From Meconema thalassinum (Eukaryota; Arthropoda; Insecta; Orthoptera; Tettigoniidae), in the NCBI GenBank assembly GCA_946902985.2, contig OX336391.1, positions 76,237,947 through 76,301,946 of the forward strand: 64,000 nt of DNA, in the 5' to 3' direction. The notes under the pieces were generated by a model. That model was not told the DNA's origin, did no database searches, and worked only from the letters and a program-made list of their open reading frames with translations. Position numbers and translations under genes: made by a program. How positions within the stretch are numbered: the first letter of the stretch is position 1; each line of letters opens with the position of its first letter. This document shows, one piece after another, positions 53,611 through 64,000 of this stretch.

Positions 53611-56155
53611 CTAAGCTAGAGCCAATTTGAGAATAAGTCTATCAGGTTTCTTTCCAACTCTAGAACTACGACGCAACTCAGGAACTTCCTGATTAGCAGG
53701 GTGGACGGGTTCAACATGTGGTTCGGGTAGGACTACTGCACTTATTTTATCTTTTGGAGGAGTTAGTGGAAACAAAATCTCAGGAGTGTTATCATCATCA
53801 GGATCAGACCATAAATCAAATGCATCATCAGTCATAGGTGCAGACATTGCACTAGTTCCAGGAATGGCACAATTATTAGCAGGTCTAAATAGCAGGAGTT
53901 GATCTACATGTTTCCTGTGAGTGATACCGTTAGCGTCTCTCACAACATACATAACGTTTCCTTCCCGTTCATTTATTATACCTTTCTCCCAGGAATCAGT
54001 TTTAATACCAATTCTTATATATACCAGGTCTCCTATCTAGAATGAGCGTGTTTTGTCCATCAATAGCTTAGGTCTACTTTTAGGTTGGACATCAAAGAAC
54101 TTAACCAAACTTAATCTAGTCCTCAGACCTCTACCAAACATAAATATAGCTGGGCTTTGAAATGTGGAAGCATGTTCAGAATTACGATAAGCAAGCTACC
54201 AAGTATACAGTTTATCTATGGTGGTTGTTTCATCGAATTTGCTGGCTTTTAATGCATGCTTGAAACTTTGGACATCTCTCTCTGCCTGTCCATTAGAGTT
54301 TGGGCGGTAAGGAGCAATTGTCAAATGCCTAATACCATTTTTGGCACACAAAGATTTAAAATTATCACTGATTAATTGGGGTCCATTATCAGACACAATA
54401 ATTCTAGGCAACCCAAATTGAGCAAACAAAGGAATCAAAGCATCAACCAAGGCTGATGTTGTAGTAGATGACATTTTGATAACTTCTGGCCATTTACTAT
54501 AGGGATCGACTACAATCAAGTACATGGCTTTGGAATATTCTGCAAAGTCGTATGGAGTCTTTGCCAAGCCTCCCTGGGCCATTCCCATGGGTGGTAGGGT
54601 GAGTTACTAACCCTGGAACATCCATTACAATCATCAGTAATTAAGCCTATTTCTTTATCTAATCCAGACCACCAAACGACGCTGCGGGCAAGAGCCTTCA
54701 TTTTAGTAATCCCTAAATGACCTGAGTGGAGTTCTTTCAAAATCTGGGGTCTTAAACTAGCTGGAATGACAACTCTCCCCCCTTTTACAATTCAATTTTG
54801 GTCAATAGAGTATTCATTTTTATGCTGGGAATACTCTTTCAGGAAATTTGGTAATACAGCAGGCCATTGATCATTTTTGACACAATTCAGGACAACAGAT
54901 AGTATTTTGTCTTTGACCGTTTCATTAGCAACTTCTTTTGCTGTAACAGGGGCACTAACTAGCATGAGAACAGTTTCATTAGGTTTAGTCTGTGCAGGCA
55001 ATGGCAATCTAGATAGGCAATCAGCATTACAGTTCTCATCCGTTTTGTGATAGATAATGTCATAGTCATATTGAGATTGAGACAAGAGTTCAGCCCACCT
55101 TTGGCGCTTTTTGTCACATATTGAAGATAGTAGAGTTTTAGGACTAAAATTATAGATAAGTGGTTTGTGGTCTGTCACCAACGTAAAATGACGCTCTCTT
55201 AGATACAAGTCACATTTCTTCACGCCCCAAATAATAGCCCTGGCTTCCTTATCCAAAACACAATAGTTTTTTCTGCTTTACTCCATGTAGAACTAGCAAA
55301 CAATAAGGGTCCTTCTTTCCCATCTGAGAATATGTGAGATAGACAAGCTCCCATACCTGTTTGAGATGCATCACAAGCTAAAACTAAAGGCATTGCCGGA
55401 TTATAAAGACACAAACCTTATGAGACAATAACATAGATTTAGCCTGTTCAAAAGCCTTATCACATTTGGCATTCCATTTAAACTTTGCTTGATTTGCACA
55501 CTGGTACAGGGGACCTAAAACGCTAGACAGGTTTGGTAAAAATTTACCATAATAATTCATCAACCCACAAAATGACAAAATCTGGGTCTGAGTAACAGGT
55601 TTAGGTGCTTTTTGAACAGCCTCTACTTTCTCGTTAGTAGTGTCCAATCCATTCCTATTGATAATGTGCCCACAGTACTCAACCCCATCTTTAAAAAACC
55701 TACTCTTCCCTGTGTTGACAGTCAGTCCTGCTGTTTTATATCTTTCAGTCAATACTATTAAATGAAACCAGTGTTCTGCAGGGGATGACCCAGTGATGAT
55801 AGTAACATCAAGATAACAGAACGTTTTCTTAAGACCTGAATGAATATTGTCCATCTTGGCCTGCCAAATAGCCGGAGCTGAAGCAATACCAAAAGCAAGC
55901 CTCGTAAACTTGAACAGCCCCCAAGGGGTAACAATCGTCTGCAAGTTTTGAGATTGCTCATCCATTTCTAGTTGTAAGTAGGCACAATTTAGATCGAGTT
56001 TGGTAGATTTCTCGCCCCCTCCTAGCTTTGCATAAATTTCATCAATCTTTGGTAAGGGGTATTGGGGCACTACAAGGTTAAGGTTGACGGTTACCTTAAA
56101 ATCCCCACATGTTCTCAACTTCGGTGCCACGCTCCTAGATTGATCTATGGGTTCT
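53611..56155 (-). pseudogene. Gypsy reverse transcriptase, RNase H and integrase
   Basis: Minus strand in five frames. Reverse transcriptase (56130-55384): LVVPQYPLPKIDEIYAKLGG, STKLDLNCAYLQLEMDEQS, FGIASAPAIWQAKMDNI and FCYLDVTIITG, where the YLDD box has Val for the second Asp. RNase H (55414-55000): LVLACDASQTGMGACLSHIF, then FTLVTDHKPLIYNF. Integrase: ELHSGHLGITKMKAL and CNGCSRV zinc domain (54740-54600), core YLIVVDPYSKWPEVIKM (Asp), IVSDNGPQLISDNFKSL (Asp) and NSNGQAERDVQSFKHAL (Glu). The C-terminal tail (53952-53611) ends with ELRRSSRVGKKPDRLIL, the usual RRSxRxxKxPxRL block. Inactive. Confidence 0.9.
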
Positions 56156-56479
56156 TCAAACAGTCTACAGTACTAAAAACCAGACGTTATCAATTAAGCT
56201 ACTGATGCCATGGTTAGGGGCTTGTCATTCCTTCATACGTTTATCAGAGCGAAGTTAGTTTTCTGGGAATATCACAGACACTGTCAATTTAAGGCCCATA
56301 AAATGTGGTTTTCGGAGACCCTTTATAGACTCCCGAATTTTGTGTCTCTTTGAAAAGCACAACATATGCTTTGGACGTCCTCCTAGGATAATTTTTATAT
56401 TTCTCCTATTTAGCATGTATTTTGAAAGGTTTTTCCCTATACCCACCCTTCTATGAGAAGTACGCTGAAGAGTTTTATT

Positions 56480-57438
56480 AATGACTACTAATTGTGCAGT
56501 TCCAATTCGTCTGCCAAATCTTTGAAAAGTCTTCTTTGAAGAGAATGAGACCTAATTTTGTTCACTATCTTCCAAAACACTTTTCATGGATTCATTTAAA
56601 TTTAAAAACTTTCCACACAGAGACTGCTGGTGTAAAATACAGTGATATGTTAAATACTGTGGAAAACTTTCATCTCTTTGGCGCAGAGCAAGAATACCAT
56701 TTTTGGAACCTCTTAAAACTGGGGCCCCATCTGTGATAATGCTTACAAGCTTTTGTATAGGTATTTTCTCTGACAAGATGAGTTGTTTCACAGCAAAAAT
56801 ACATCTTCTCCTCTTGTATGGCATTTCAAAGAAATTACTTTCAAAAGTTCTTCTTTGTCAGTAAAGTTATTAAAAACCATCCTTACAAAAACTGCCAACT
56901 GTGCAGTACCTGTTGCATCAATGGATTCGTCTAACTGCAATGAAAAATAACAAAACTCCTCCAAGTCTGTTTTCAATAGAGAGCAAACATCACGAGACAT
57001 TGCTTCAACTCTTCCTGTGACCGTTCTTGACGAAAGTTGAAGCGATTCGATGGCAGCCACTATTTCAGACTTGTTCTTGAAATTATTAAACAACTCATCA
57101 GCAGCTTCTCGAAATGCTTCTTTTATGAATTCGCCGTCTTCAAAGGGTTTCCTCCGTTTCGCCAATACATTCGAAACACGATACTAAGCAAGGGTGGCAG
57201 CAACACTTCTATCCGCTGGTTTAGTGAACATATTTTGCTGAACACTTAACTGATTTTTAAGTTTCTTGATATTTTCTTTCCTCATTTCACTGCTTAAAGG
57301 AATTCTGCATTCACACATGGGTGCATAGTTTTGAAGCGTCTCTCGATGTTTGTCTTTTTCACGAATGCAATTGTAGCTTGACACAACAAACAAATACATG
57401 TGGCATTTCTTTCCGCTACGAAAAACTCGTGTTCCCAT
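56480..57438 (-). pseudogene. hAT-type transposase remnant
   Basis: Minus strand, three frames. It begins with a zinc-finger-like start (KKCHMYLFVVSSYNC, EKDKHRETL) at 57438-57300, then VAATLA...YRVSNVLAKRRKPFEDGE, SLQLSSRTVTGRVEAMSRDV and CYFSLQLDESIDATGTAQLA (catalytic Asp region), then IPIQKLVSIITDGAPVLRGS and YLTYHCILHQQSLCGKFLNL. These blocks are those of hAT transposases related to the GTF2IRD2/ZBED-type proteins of animals. The C-terminal dimerisation domain is missing and two frame breaks are present. Terminal repeats and 8-bp duplication were not found. It lies inside the Gypsy element. Confidence 0.85.
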
Positions 57439-57439
57439 T

Positions 57440-59332
57440 CGGAATGAAAATTATAACTTTACGGTTTTTAATAACTTACTCATTATGCGTAAGGTGTCGT
57501 TGCACTACGTACGCAATTATGTTCTTGATACAAGATCACGTTCGAATATAGTCACAAGCTATCTCATCCACACACTATAAAAACACGAAAGTTAGCAGTT
57601 CACAGTCACGACACCAAAGACGTTAATATTGTAACCACAATAAACAGCACGAGGCACGAAACTCACCGCCTGTTAATTGGGAAGAAGCTTTCTTTCAAAT
57701 CACACACCGCCTTCTCCAGACATGTATCGAACCAATACAACACATTGCACAAAGATAAATGAAACCGTGTAGTGACAAGTGGCGCGCAAGTGGCGGCTGT
57801 TTGAACTAAAACATTCTGAGGTTCAAGCTAGATGTTGCTACTAGTTCTACAAACTTGTTTCGAACGAACACGCATTTTCTCTGCTACGAAAAACAATTGT
57901 CCATTTTATACAATAATTTTTCTCTTGCACTCTCAGTACTCACGCCGACCCGTGGTCTACTCTATTCCGTAACAGGACGAATATTTACTGTAAACATTCT
58001 GAAAGCCATCAATGAGGCGAAAATGGCGATGGATGATTTGAACAAATTTGCCTGTCAGAACAGACAAGGAAAAAATAGCAGATGCTTAATTGGTGGTAAT
58101 AGAACTGGTTTCCAATGTATCCCTCTGTCGGGATGGTTCCTATGTGATAAAATGTTTTCTTAAAATGAATAGAAACCTCATCGCAGCAAAAATAAGATCC
58201 ATAGTACTTCGATCTTTTCTGAAATACTATTGCACTCTAATAAGGGTAGTTGTTCCATTTAGGGGCATTATGGTCAATTCAGCCTCATGTACTTTGGTGT
58301 GTGTAGAATTTGTCTGTATTAGTGTGTCTATTTGTTAATTATATAAATTTGATTGCAGTCGAATTACCATAGAATATAATAATTTAGATAAACGAGTTCA
58401 TAATTCTTCACTGTTGCCTGTAATTGATCTGATTCTTCTGCTGCAGATCGTGATGTGATATCTATATCATTGGTTGCAGACACATGTTTTGTCAGGATTG
58501 TGGTAGAAAATCTTTTTACATATCTTGTGGTGGAAGCCATGCACTGATGTGGCTGTGTGTCGCTGTCATTGGTTTGGTCCTGTCCAGTCTTGGTTGATCA
58601 TGGCGTCGGTTGCAAAGAATTAGGGCCAATTTGTTAATTGAGGCAAGGATTGGTATGGAGGCAGCCATGGTCTTAAGGCGACACTCCTGAGATAAACATA
58701 TCTACTTACCTAATGCATGGATTTTCACGAAACTTTGTGGGAATGTCACCCAAACAAAAGTAGAGATATCACAAACATTTGTTTCATATACAATTAAGAG
58801 TTTTTTCCAAAAAAAAAAAATTTTTATTTTTGAAATTTTTAATTCTATTTTTTCATAAATTAATAATTAATCAATCCTTCGATAAATGCCAATATTGAGT
58901 AGGGTGGGTATTTTGTAAGTATTTTTATTCTCAATATTTTGTGACTATTTTGAATCTCAATTACATTTTGTAAGTATTTTCTATCTAAATTGCATTTTGT
59001 AAATATTGTCAATTCAAATAACAGTACAGTAAGTATGTAGTTAGTTTTAGTTGTAAGTAGGTAGTTCGTTTGTCTATTAGATATATGTCATTGTTCTATT
59101 AGACTGTGGTGTGTGAGTGTGTCTGGTAGCAGTTGCATTGTTTATTAGTTATAGTTCATTGTTTCAGGAGACTGTGATGTGTGACTGCAAGTGAGTGTGC
59201 CTGGTGACAGACTGTTTTAGTGGGAGTATTCTTGCTGGTGGAACTTTAGTATTTTTTCGTTAGTAGAATTTTGGTATTTAATTGTTAGTACGGTAGAAGG
59301 TTAGTATTTTTGTTAGTAGAATTGCTCTTTAC
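57440..59332. other. Non-coding part of the insertion in Gypsy
   Basis: Probably the rest of the hAT element followed by other repeats. From about 58800 to 59300 it is very AT-rich with repeats of TTTTGTAAGTATTTT and of a TTAGTAGAATTTTGGTATT-like unit. No coding region recognised. Confidence 0.4.
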
Positions 59333-59367
59333 TTATTCTGAAAGGGAGTAACAGCCTTTCAGAATAA
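59333..59367. repeat. Perfect 13-bp hairpin
   Basis: TTATTCTGAAAGG (59333-59345) and CCTTTCAGAATAA (59355-59367) are exact inverted complements around a 9-base loop, GAGTAACAG. It lies shortly upstream of the RTE 5' region. There is no U run after it and no gene adjacent to it on either strand. Confidence 0.8.
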
Positions 59368-59629
59368 ATCAATTCTTTACAAGTCTTATAGACGGTTAAG
59401 ATATTGATAATATAAGCCAAATAATGGCTACACTGCGTCCTGCTGCACGGCTGAAAGCAACGGGAAAATTCAGCCGTATGCTATTCCCGAGGATATGCAC
59501 CTCTCTATGCATAATTACATGTGATGATGGCCTCCTCCCTTGTAAAATTTCAATCCGGAGGTAAACTAGTCCCCCGTTCGGATCTCCGGGTGGGGACTAC
59601 TCGAGAGGGGTTAACATCACAGAAGTGAC

Positions 59630-60384
59630 AAAGAGGAAATCTGACATTCTACGGATTGGAGCGTGGAATGTTAGAAGGTCTGCTAGGAAGTGGAAGGTTA
59701 GAAAACTTAGAAAGGGAAATGGATAGGTTGAGGTTGGATTTGTTTGGGATTAGTGAAATGCGCTGGCAGGAAGAACAGGACTTTTGGTCAGGAGACAATA
59801 GGGTCATTAGCACCAAATCAAACAATGGTCAAGCAGGGGTTGGCCTCATATTGAGTAGGAAACTTGGACAGCGGGTGGAATATTATGAGCAATATAGTGA
59901 ACGGATGATTGTAGCAAAAATCAATACTAAACCTACCTGCACCACAGTGGTACAAGTCCATATGCCTACCAGTCAAGCTGATGATGAGGATGTTGGAAAG
60001 GTCTACGAAGAAATAGACGAAATTCTGAGGTATATCAAGGGTGATGAAAATGTTATAGTAATGGAAGATTGGAATGCTGTGGTAGGAAAACGGAGAGAAG
60101 GGAAGATAGTAGGAGATTTCGGATTAGGTGAAAGGAATGATCGAGGAAGCAGGCTGGTAGAATTCTGCACCGAGCATGAGTTGGTCATAGCTAACACGTT
60201 ATTCAATAACCACAATAGAAGAATATACACATGGATGAGACCAGGAGATACAGGGCGTTACCAAATCGACTTCATTATGGTCAAGCTGAGGTTTCGAAAC
60301 CAGATTTTGGATTGTAAAACATATCCTGGTGCTGACATAAACTCTGACCACAATCTGGTTGTAATGAAATGCAGTTATAGTTGA
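59630..60384 (+). pseudogene. RTE endonuclease domain
   Basis: LRIGAWNVR at 59650-59675 is followed by a one-base shift into a 242-codon frame: LDLFGISEMRWQEEQDFW (catalytic Glu), QAGVGLILSRKLGQRVEYYE, NVIVMEDWNAVVGKRREGK (where Glu replaces the usual Gly before Asp), YQIDFIMVKLRFRNQ and PGADINSDHNLVVMKC (Asp-His). This AP-type endonuclease nicks the target; proteins of this type are often mislabelled craniofacial development protein 2-like in animal annotation. Apart from the initial shift the domain looks sound. Confidence 0.85.
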
Positions 60385-62440
60385 AGAAACTCAAGAAAAG
60401 TCAAAAGCCAAAAAGGTGGGCAATAGACAGACTGAAAGAGAAGGATGTAAACGAAATATTCAAGAAGAGTATATAGGAAGGACTAATGAAAAACCCTAAA
60501 CAAACTTCAATTGCAGACGAATGGGCACTTTTGAAGAATGAAATAACAAAATCCGCAGAAGAAAACATTGGTAGGAAAGAAAGAATAGGTAGAAAACCGT
60601 GGATCACTCAGGATATACTAGAATTGATGGATGAAAGGCGGAAACACAAGAATGTAAGAGATGAAAAGGGGAAAGCAGAATACAGACGTCTGAGAAATGT
60701 GCAGGTATAGAAAATTGTCTGACATTAGGAAAAGTAGACACAGCTTATCGAAGGATTAAGAATACTTTTGGGGAAAAGGAGCTGTAATATTAAGGACACA
60801 AATGGAAAGCCTCTAACAGATAGGGAAGAAAAGGGTGAGAGATGGAAAGCTTACATAGAGAGTTTGTACAAGGGAAAGGAGATTGAGAATCGTGCAATGG
60901 AAAGGGAGGAGGAAATTTATGAGGATGCGAAAGGAGATTTAATATTGAGATCAGAATTTGATAGAGCTTTGGAAGACTTAAGCAGGAACAAAGCACCAGG
61001 CATCGATGATATACCGATTGAGTTGCTACGCTGCATAGGAGATGAAGGTCTGATCAGGTTATTTCACTTGGTGAAATCCTACAGGATTTATGAGACAGGT
61101 GAGGTACCCCCTGTTTTCAAGAAGAATGTAATCATCCATATACCAAAGAAAGTGGGAGCTAACAGATGTGAACATTACCGTACAATCAGCTTGATTACTC
61201 ATGCTTCAAAGATCCTGTCTAGAATAATTTACAAGAGGATTGAAAGCCAGATAGAAACGGAGTTGGGTGAAGACCAGTTTGGTTTCAGGAGAAATGTAGG
61301 AACCAGGGAAGCTGTACTAAGTCTTTGGCTGATTTTGGAAGGTAGAATAAGGAAAGATAAGAGAACGTTCATGGCTTTTGTAGACTTAGAAAAGGCTTTT
61401 GATAACGTTGATTGGACTAAATTGTTTGACATTTTGAAATCGATTGGAATAAAGTACAGGGATAGGAGGGTGATATACAATCTATACAGAAACCAGACAG
61501 CGGTCGTTCGAGTTGAAGAACATGAGAGAGAAGCTGGTATTCAGAAAAGTGTAAGGCAAGGCTGCAACTTATCACCCATACTTTTCAATCTTTACATTGA
61601 ACAAGCAATGAAGGAAATTAGAGAAAAATGTAAAGTGGGAGTTAAGATTCAAGGAGAAATAATTTCAACTCTGAGATTTGCTGATGACATCGTCATCTTG
61701 GCCGACATGCCTGAGGATTTGAATGAGTTTTTGAATGGTATGGACTCCGTCTTACGGAAAGAATTCATGATGAAAATTAATAAATGTAAAACAAAAATAC
61801 TGGAATGCAGCCGAAATAAATCAGAAAGCTGTATGGAGATCAAATTGGTAGGCGAAAAGCTGAAGGAAGTAGGAGACTTCTGTTACTTAGGAAGCAGAAT
61901 AACCAGTGATGGACGAAGCAATGAGGATATAAAAAGTAGGTTGGCTCAGGCAGAGAAAGCATTTCTACAAAAGGGAATCTGCTGACATCGAATATAGATT
62001 TAGGTATTAGGAAGTCATTTTTGAAAGCCTTTGTCTGGAGCGTGGCGCTCTATGGAAGTGAAACTTGGACTATTGGTGCAGCAGAAAAGAGGAGAATTGA
62101 AGCATTTGAAATGTGGTGTTACAGGAGAATGATGAAGATCAGATGGGTAGATAGGGTTACAAACAAAGAGGTATTAAGACGAGTGGGAGTGGAGAGATGT
62201 TTCTGGCGACTGCTAATGAAGAGAAGAGATAGGTTGATAAGACACATACTAAGACACCAAGGAATAGCAAGCTTAGTTATGGAAGGAAGGGTCGAACACA
62301 AGAACTGTAGGGGTAGACCAAGGTTAGAATATGTTAAACAGATTGCCTCGGATGTAGGGTGTGGTAGCTATGTAGGGATGAAACTATTAGCTCAGGACAG
62401 GGAGGAATGGAGAGCTGCATCAAACCAGTCAAAAGACTGA
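60385..62440 (+). pseudogene. RTE reverse transcriptase domain
   Basis: Continues from the endonuclease after a stop at 60384. A linker frame (60486-60710) has RKPWITQDILELMDERRKHK. The main 405-codon frame (60768-61985) has KAPGIDDIPIELLRCIGDEG, YRTISLITHASKILSRIIYK, EDQFGFRRNVGTREAVLSL, FMAFVDLEKAFDNVDWTKLF (Asp), RQGCNLSPILFNLYIEQAM and TLRFADDIVILADMP (FADD). The last frame (62021-62440) has VALYGSETWTIGAAEKRRIE and ends RAASNQSKD. Four frame breaks in total; all catalytic residues are kept. Confidence 0.9.
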
Positions 62441-62468
62441 AGGCTCAAACAACAAATGGGTGTAGCTC

Positions 62469-64000
62469 ACCTTGTTCGAGCCAACTCATCATCTGTTAAC
62501 TTGACAAGTGTTCCTTCATCCACCATATCCTGTATTTTCCTTTCTACCAGAGATTGGTGAGCTAGTGGGATAGATCTAGCTTGAAGAGCTACGGGTTGAG
62601 CCCCCTCTCTAAGTACTAGGGTCCCCTTGGCCCCTTTTAAGGTCCCTGGTTGTTTAGTGAAAACCTTAGGATGAGCCTTTACTAATTTCTCCACTGAGTT
62701 GATTTCAGGGTGAAAAACTTCCAGTTGTTTCACCTGATGCACTTTTACCACATTTTCCCAGTTTAATGGAAGGAATCTAAGCCAATTCCTACCAAGCACA
62801 GTGGAGCTAGCTGAGGATTTCACGACATACCAAGGCAATAAATGCTTTACATTTTCAACCTCAGCTACAACATTCACTAAATACACAGAACCCTTCACAG
62901 GTGTGTTGTCATATTGAATAATATTTGTTTTCACTTCACGCAGTTTGTCTTTAGGGAAATGTTTACACCATTCTTCATATGTCATACAAGTAGCATGTGC
63001 ACCTGTATCTAACTCGAAAGGAACCTTTTTCCATCCACTATTACCTTAACAAACCAGGCGTTATTGCCAACACTTTCAATAACACCTATTTTGTGCACTG
63101 GAAACTCCCTTATGGCAGTAGAACACTCAGACACATTACCACTTCCTACACATACTTTAGGATCACTTGAAATCCTGACACACTCTTTATACGCACTATG
63201 TCGAAGACACAATTTTCTGACCATAATGTTTTTAATGACACCTCATATTCCTCACTGTTTTCATCAGTCGACTGCTCTGCTTCATCTTCGGACTCATCTA
63301 GCACTAGCTTGTAAACCCTCCGCCGTTTTGTCTTGGAGTTGAAGCGCCCTGAATGTATTTTCTTACTTGGCTGTTTGGTCTTCTTACTCGAATATGGATC
63401 TTTTGAAGAGCTACCTCCTCGATGGCACATAATGGGAACATGTCCTTGGACTCCACATGTTCTACAGATGTTATCTCGCAGATGGCTCTGTGGTTTTAAG
63501 TGTCCTGCCTTCCCACAGAAATAGCAACGCCTGTCCCCAGGTTGGAGATTTACTTGATGCACTCGATTTGTTGAGGCATCACTTCGGTCACCTCCCACCA
63601 TAGCTGCATCCACAGCAGCAGTCTCCATAGTCAGTGCTATGTCCTGGCATTTTGTGAAAGTCAACTTCTTCTCACCAAACAACTTCTTCCGTATAGCTTC
63701 ATTGTTCAAACCACATACTAATCAGTCTCTTAGAGCTTCTTCAAGGTTGTCTTTAAACTCACAATATTGAGCTAAGGATTTCAGCTTAGAAATATATTGA
63801 GGAATTGTCTCATTAGGCGACTGGTTTCTGGTATAAAACTTGTACCGCTCTCGGATCACAGATGGCGTTGGCTCTAAATGTTTTTTACTAATTGCACTAG
63901 ATAATCAAAATTAAGAGTTTCAGGTCTTACGGCATACGCAAAATCCGTAATGAGAGCAGCATACTCAAATCCAACGAGACTCATCAGGTGGGTTGTGTGA
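62469..64000 (-). pseudogene. Gypsy Gag and protease, 3' part into RT
   Basis: Minus strand, running in from the right edge. The Gag C-terminus (64000-63146) contains GLNNEAIRKKLFGEKKLTFT and the double knuckle CYFCGKAGHLKPQSHL / CRTCGVQGHVPIMC. The first knuckle is irregular (a final Cys is replaced). Aspartic protease: VPFELDTGAHATCMTYEEW around 63030-62970, with the DTG triad, and STVLGRNWLRFL near 62780. The pre-RT segment ends at ELARTR (62469), where the RTE insertion begins. Several frame breaks; inactive. Confidence 0.85.

Larger units (their letters stand above)
59440..62452 (+). mobile_element. RTE-type LINE, nearly complete
   Basis: Longest RTE copy in the window. The 5' region (59440-59640) has TCCGGAGGTAAACTAGTCCC and CTCCGGGTGGGGACTACTCG. 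Endonuclease and reverse transcriptase follow in few frames, ending with the family 3' terminus CTCAAACAACAA at about 62441-62452. Related 3' fragments are at 4845-5395 and 37897-38635. It sits inside the Gypsy element beside the hAT remnant; no clear target duplication was identified. Confidence 0.85.
52884..64000 (-). mobile_element. Ty3/Gypsy retrotransposon split by nested insertions
   Basis: Gag and protease lie at 64000-62469 and the remaining Pol at 56155-53611, both on the minus strand and in the correct order. The first part ends inside the segment leading to reverse transcriptase (DMVDEGTLVKLTDDELAR). The second resumes just before the next conserved block (VAPKLRTCGDFKVTVNLNLV). 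The 6.3 kb between them (about 56160-62460) is foreign: a hAT remnant and an RTE LINE. The 5' LTR is outside the window. Confidence 0.8.

Overview
This window is nuclear DNA of an insect. The retroelement families and the tRNA-derived SINEs, which share a 3' tail ending in (TCA)n, suggest a polyneopteran such as an orthopteran; that rank is inference from family resemblance. There are no bacterial genes, no rRNA genes and no intact tRNA genes. Almost all recognisable coding sequence is transposon-derived and broken by stops or single-base frameshifts. The exception is a set of short, cleanly spliced exons of one host gene.

Host gene. On the minus strand, five candidate exons (16256-16188, 11593-11495, 7445-7305, 2517-2416, 122-64) have AG/GT splice borders. 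The first four are whole multiples of three and end in phase 0. Together they would encode an acidic N-terminal segment of about 155 residues with repeated hydrophobic-K-x-E/D motifs, of the kind found ahead of C2H2 zinc fingers in insect regulators. The finger exon would lie beyond the left edge and is not seen. Exons 3 and 4 are paralogous and sit in a direct duplication (about 2380-3060 and 7265-8060).

Large inverted duplication. The first two coding exons recur on the plus strand (31136-31194, 36613-36711) as part of an interrupted palindrome. The left arm is about 10240-16790 and the right arm about 21515-37497. The spacer of about 4.7 kb is filled by a degenerate tandem array (16976-21243). 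Each arm carries insertions the other lacks: a CR1 LINE and a SINE on the left; a SINE, a BEL/Pao LTR element and a full-length LINE with a 2A-like motif on the right. The right arm also has a TATA promoter and untranslated first exon (30655-30800). The left arm lacks these, but a second inverted copy lies at 38849-38985.

Layout. 0-10 kb: gene introns with mariner, pogo, RTE and I-clade fragments. 10-37.5 kb: the palindrome. 37.5-46 kb: an RTE fragment split by a SINE, a promoter copy, then a long AT-rich stretch without recognised genes. 46-50.5 kb: Polinton/Maverick remnant with a LINE inserted. 50.8-51.7 kb: minisatellite with a period of about 148 bp. 52.6-52.9 kb: foldback unit with a hammerhead-like core. 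52.9-64 kb: a minus-strand Ty3/Gypsy element whose reverse transcriptase is split by about 6.3 kb holding a hAT transposase remnant and a nearly complete RTE LINE.

Positions, repeats and motifs were read by eye. Identities were not computed and no database was searched.
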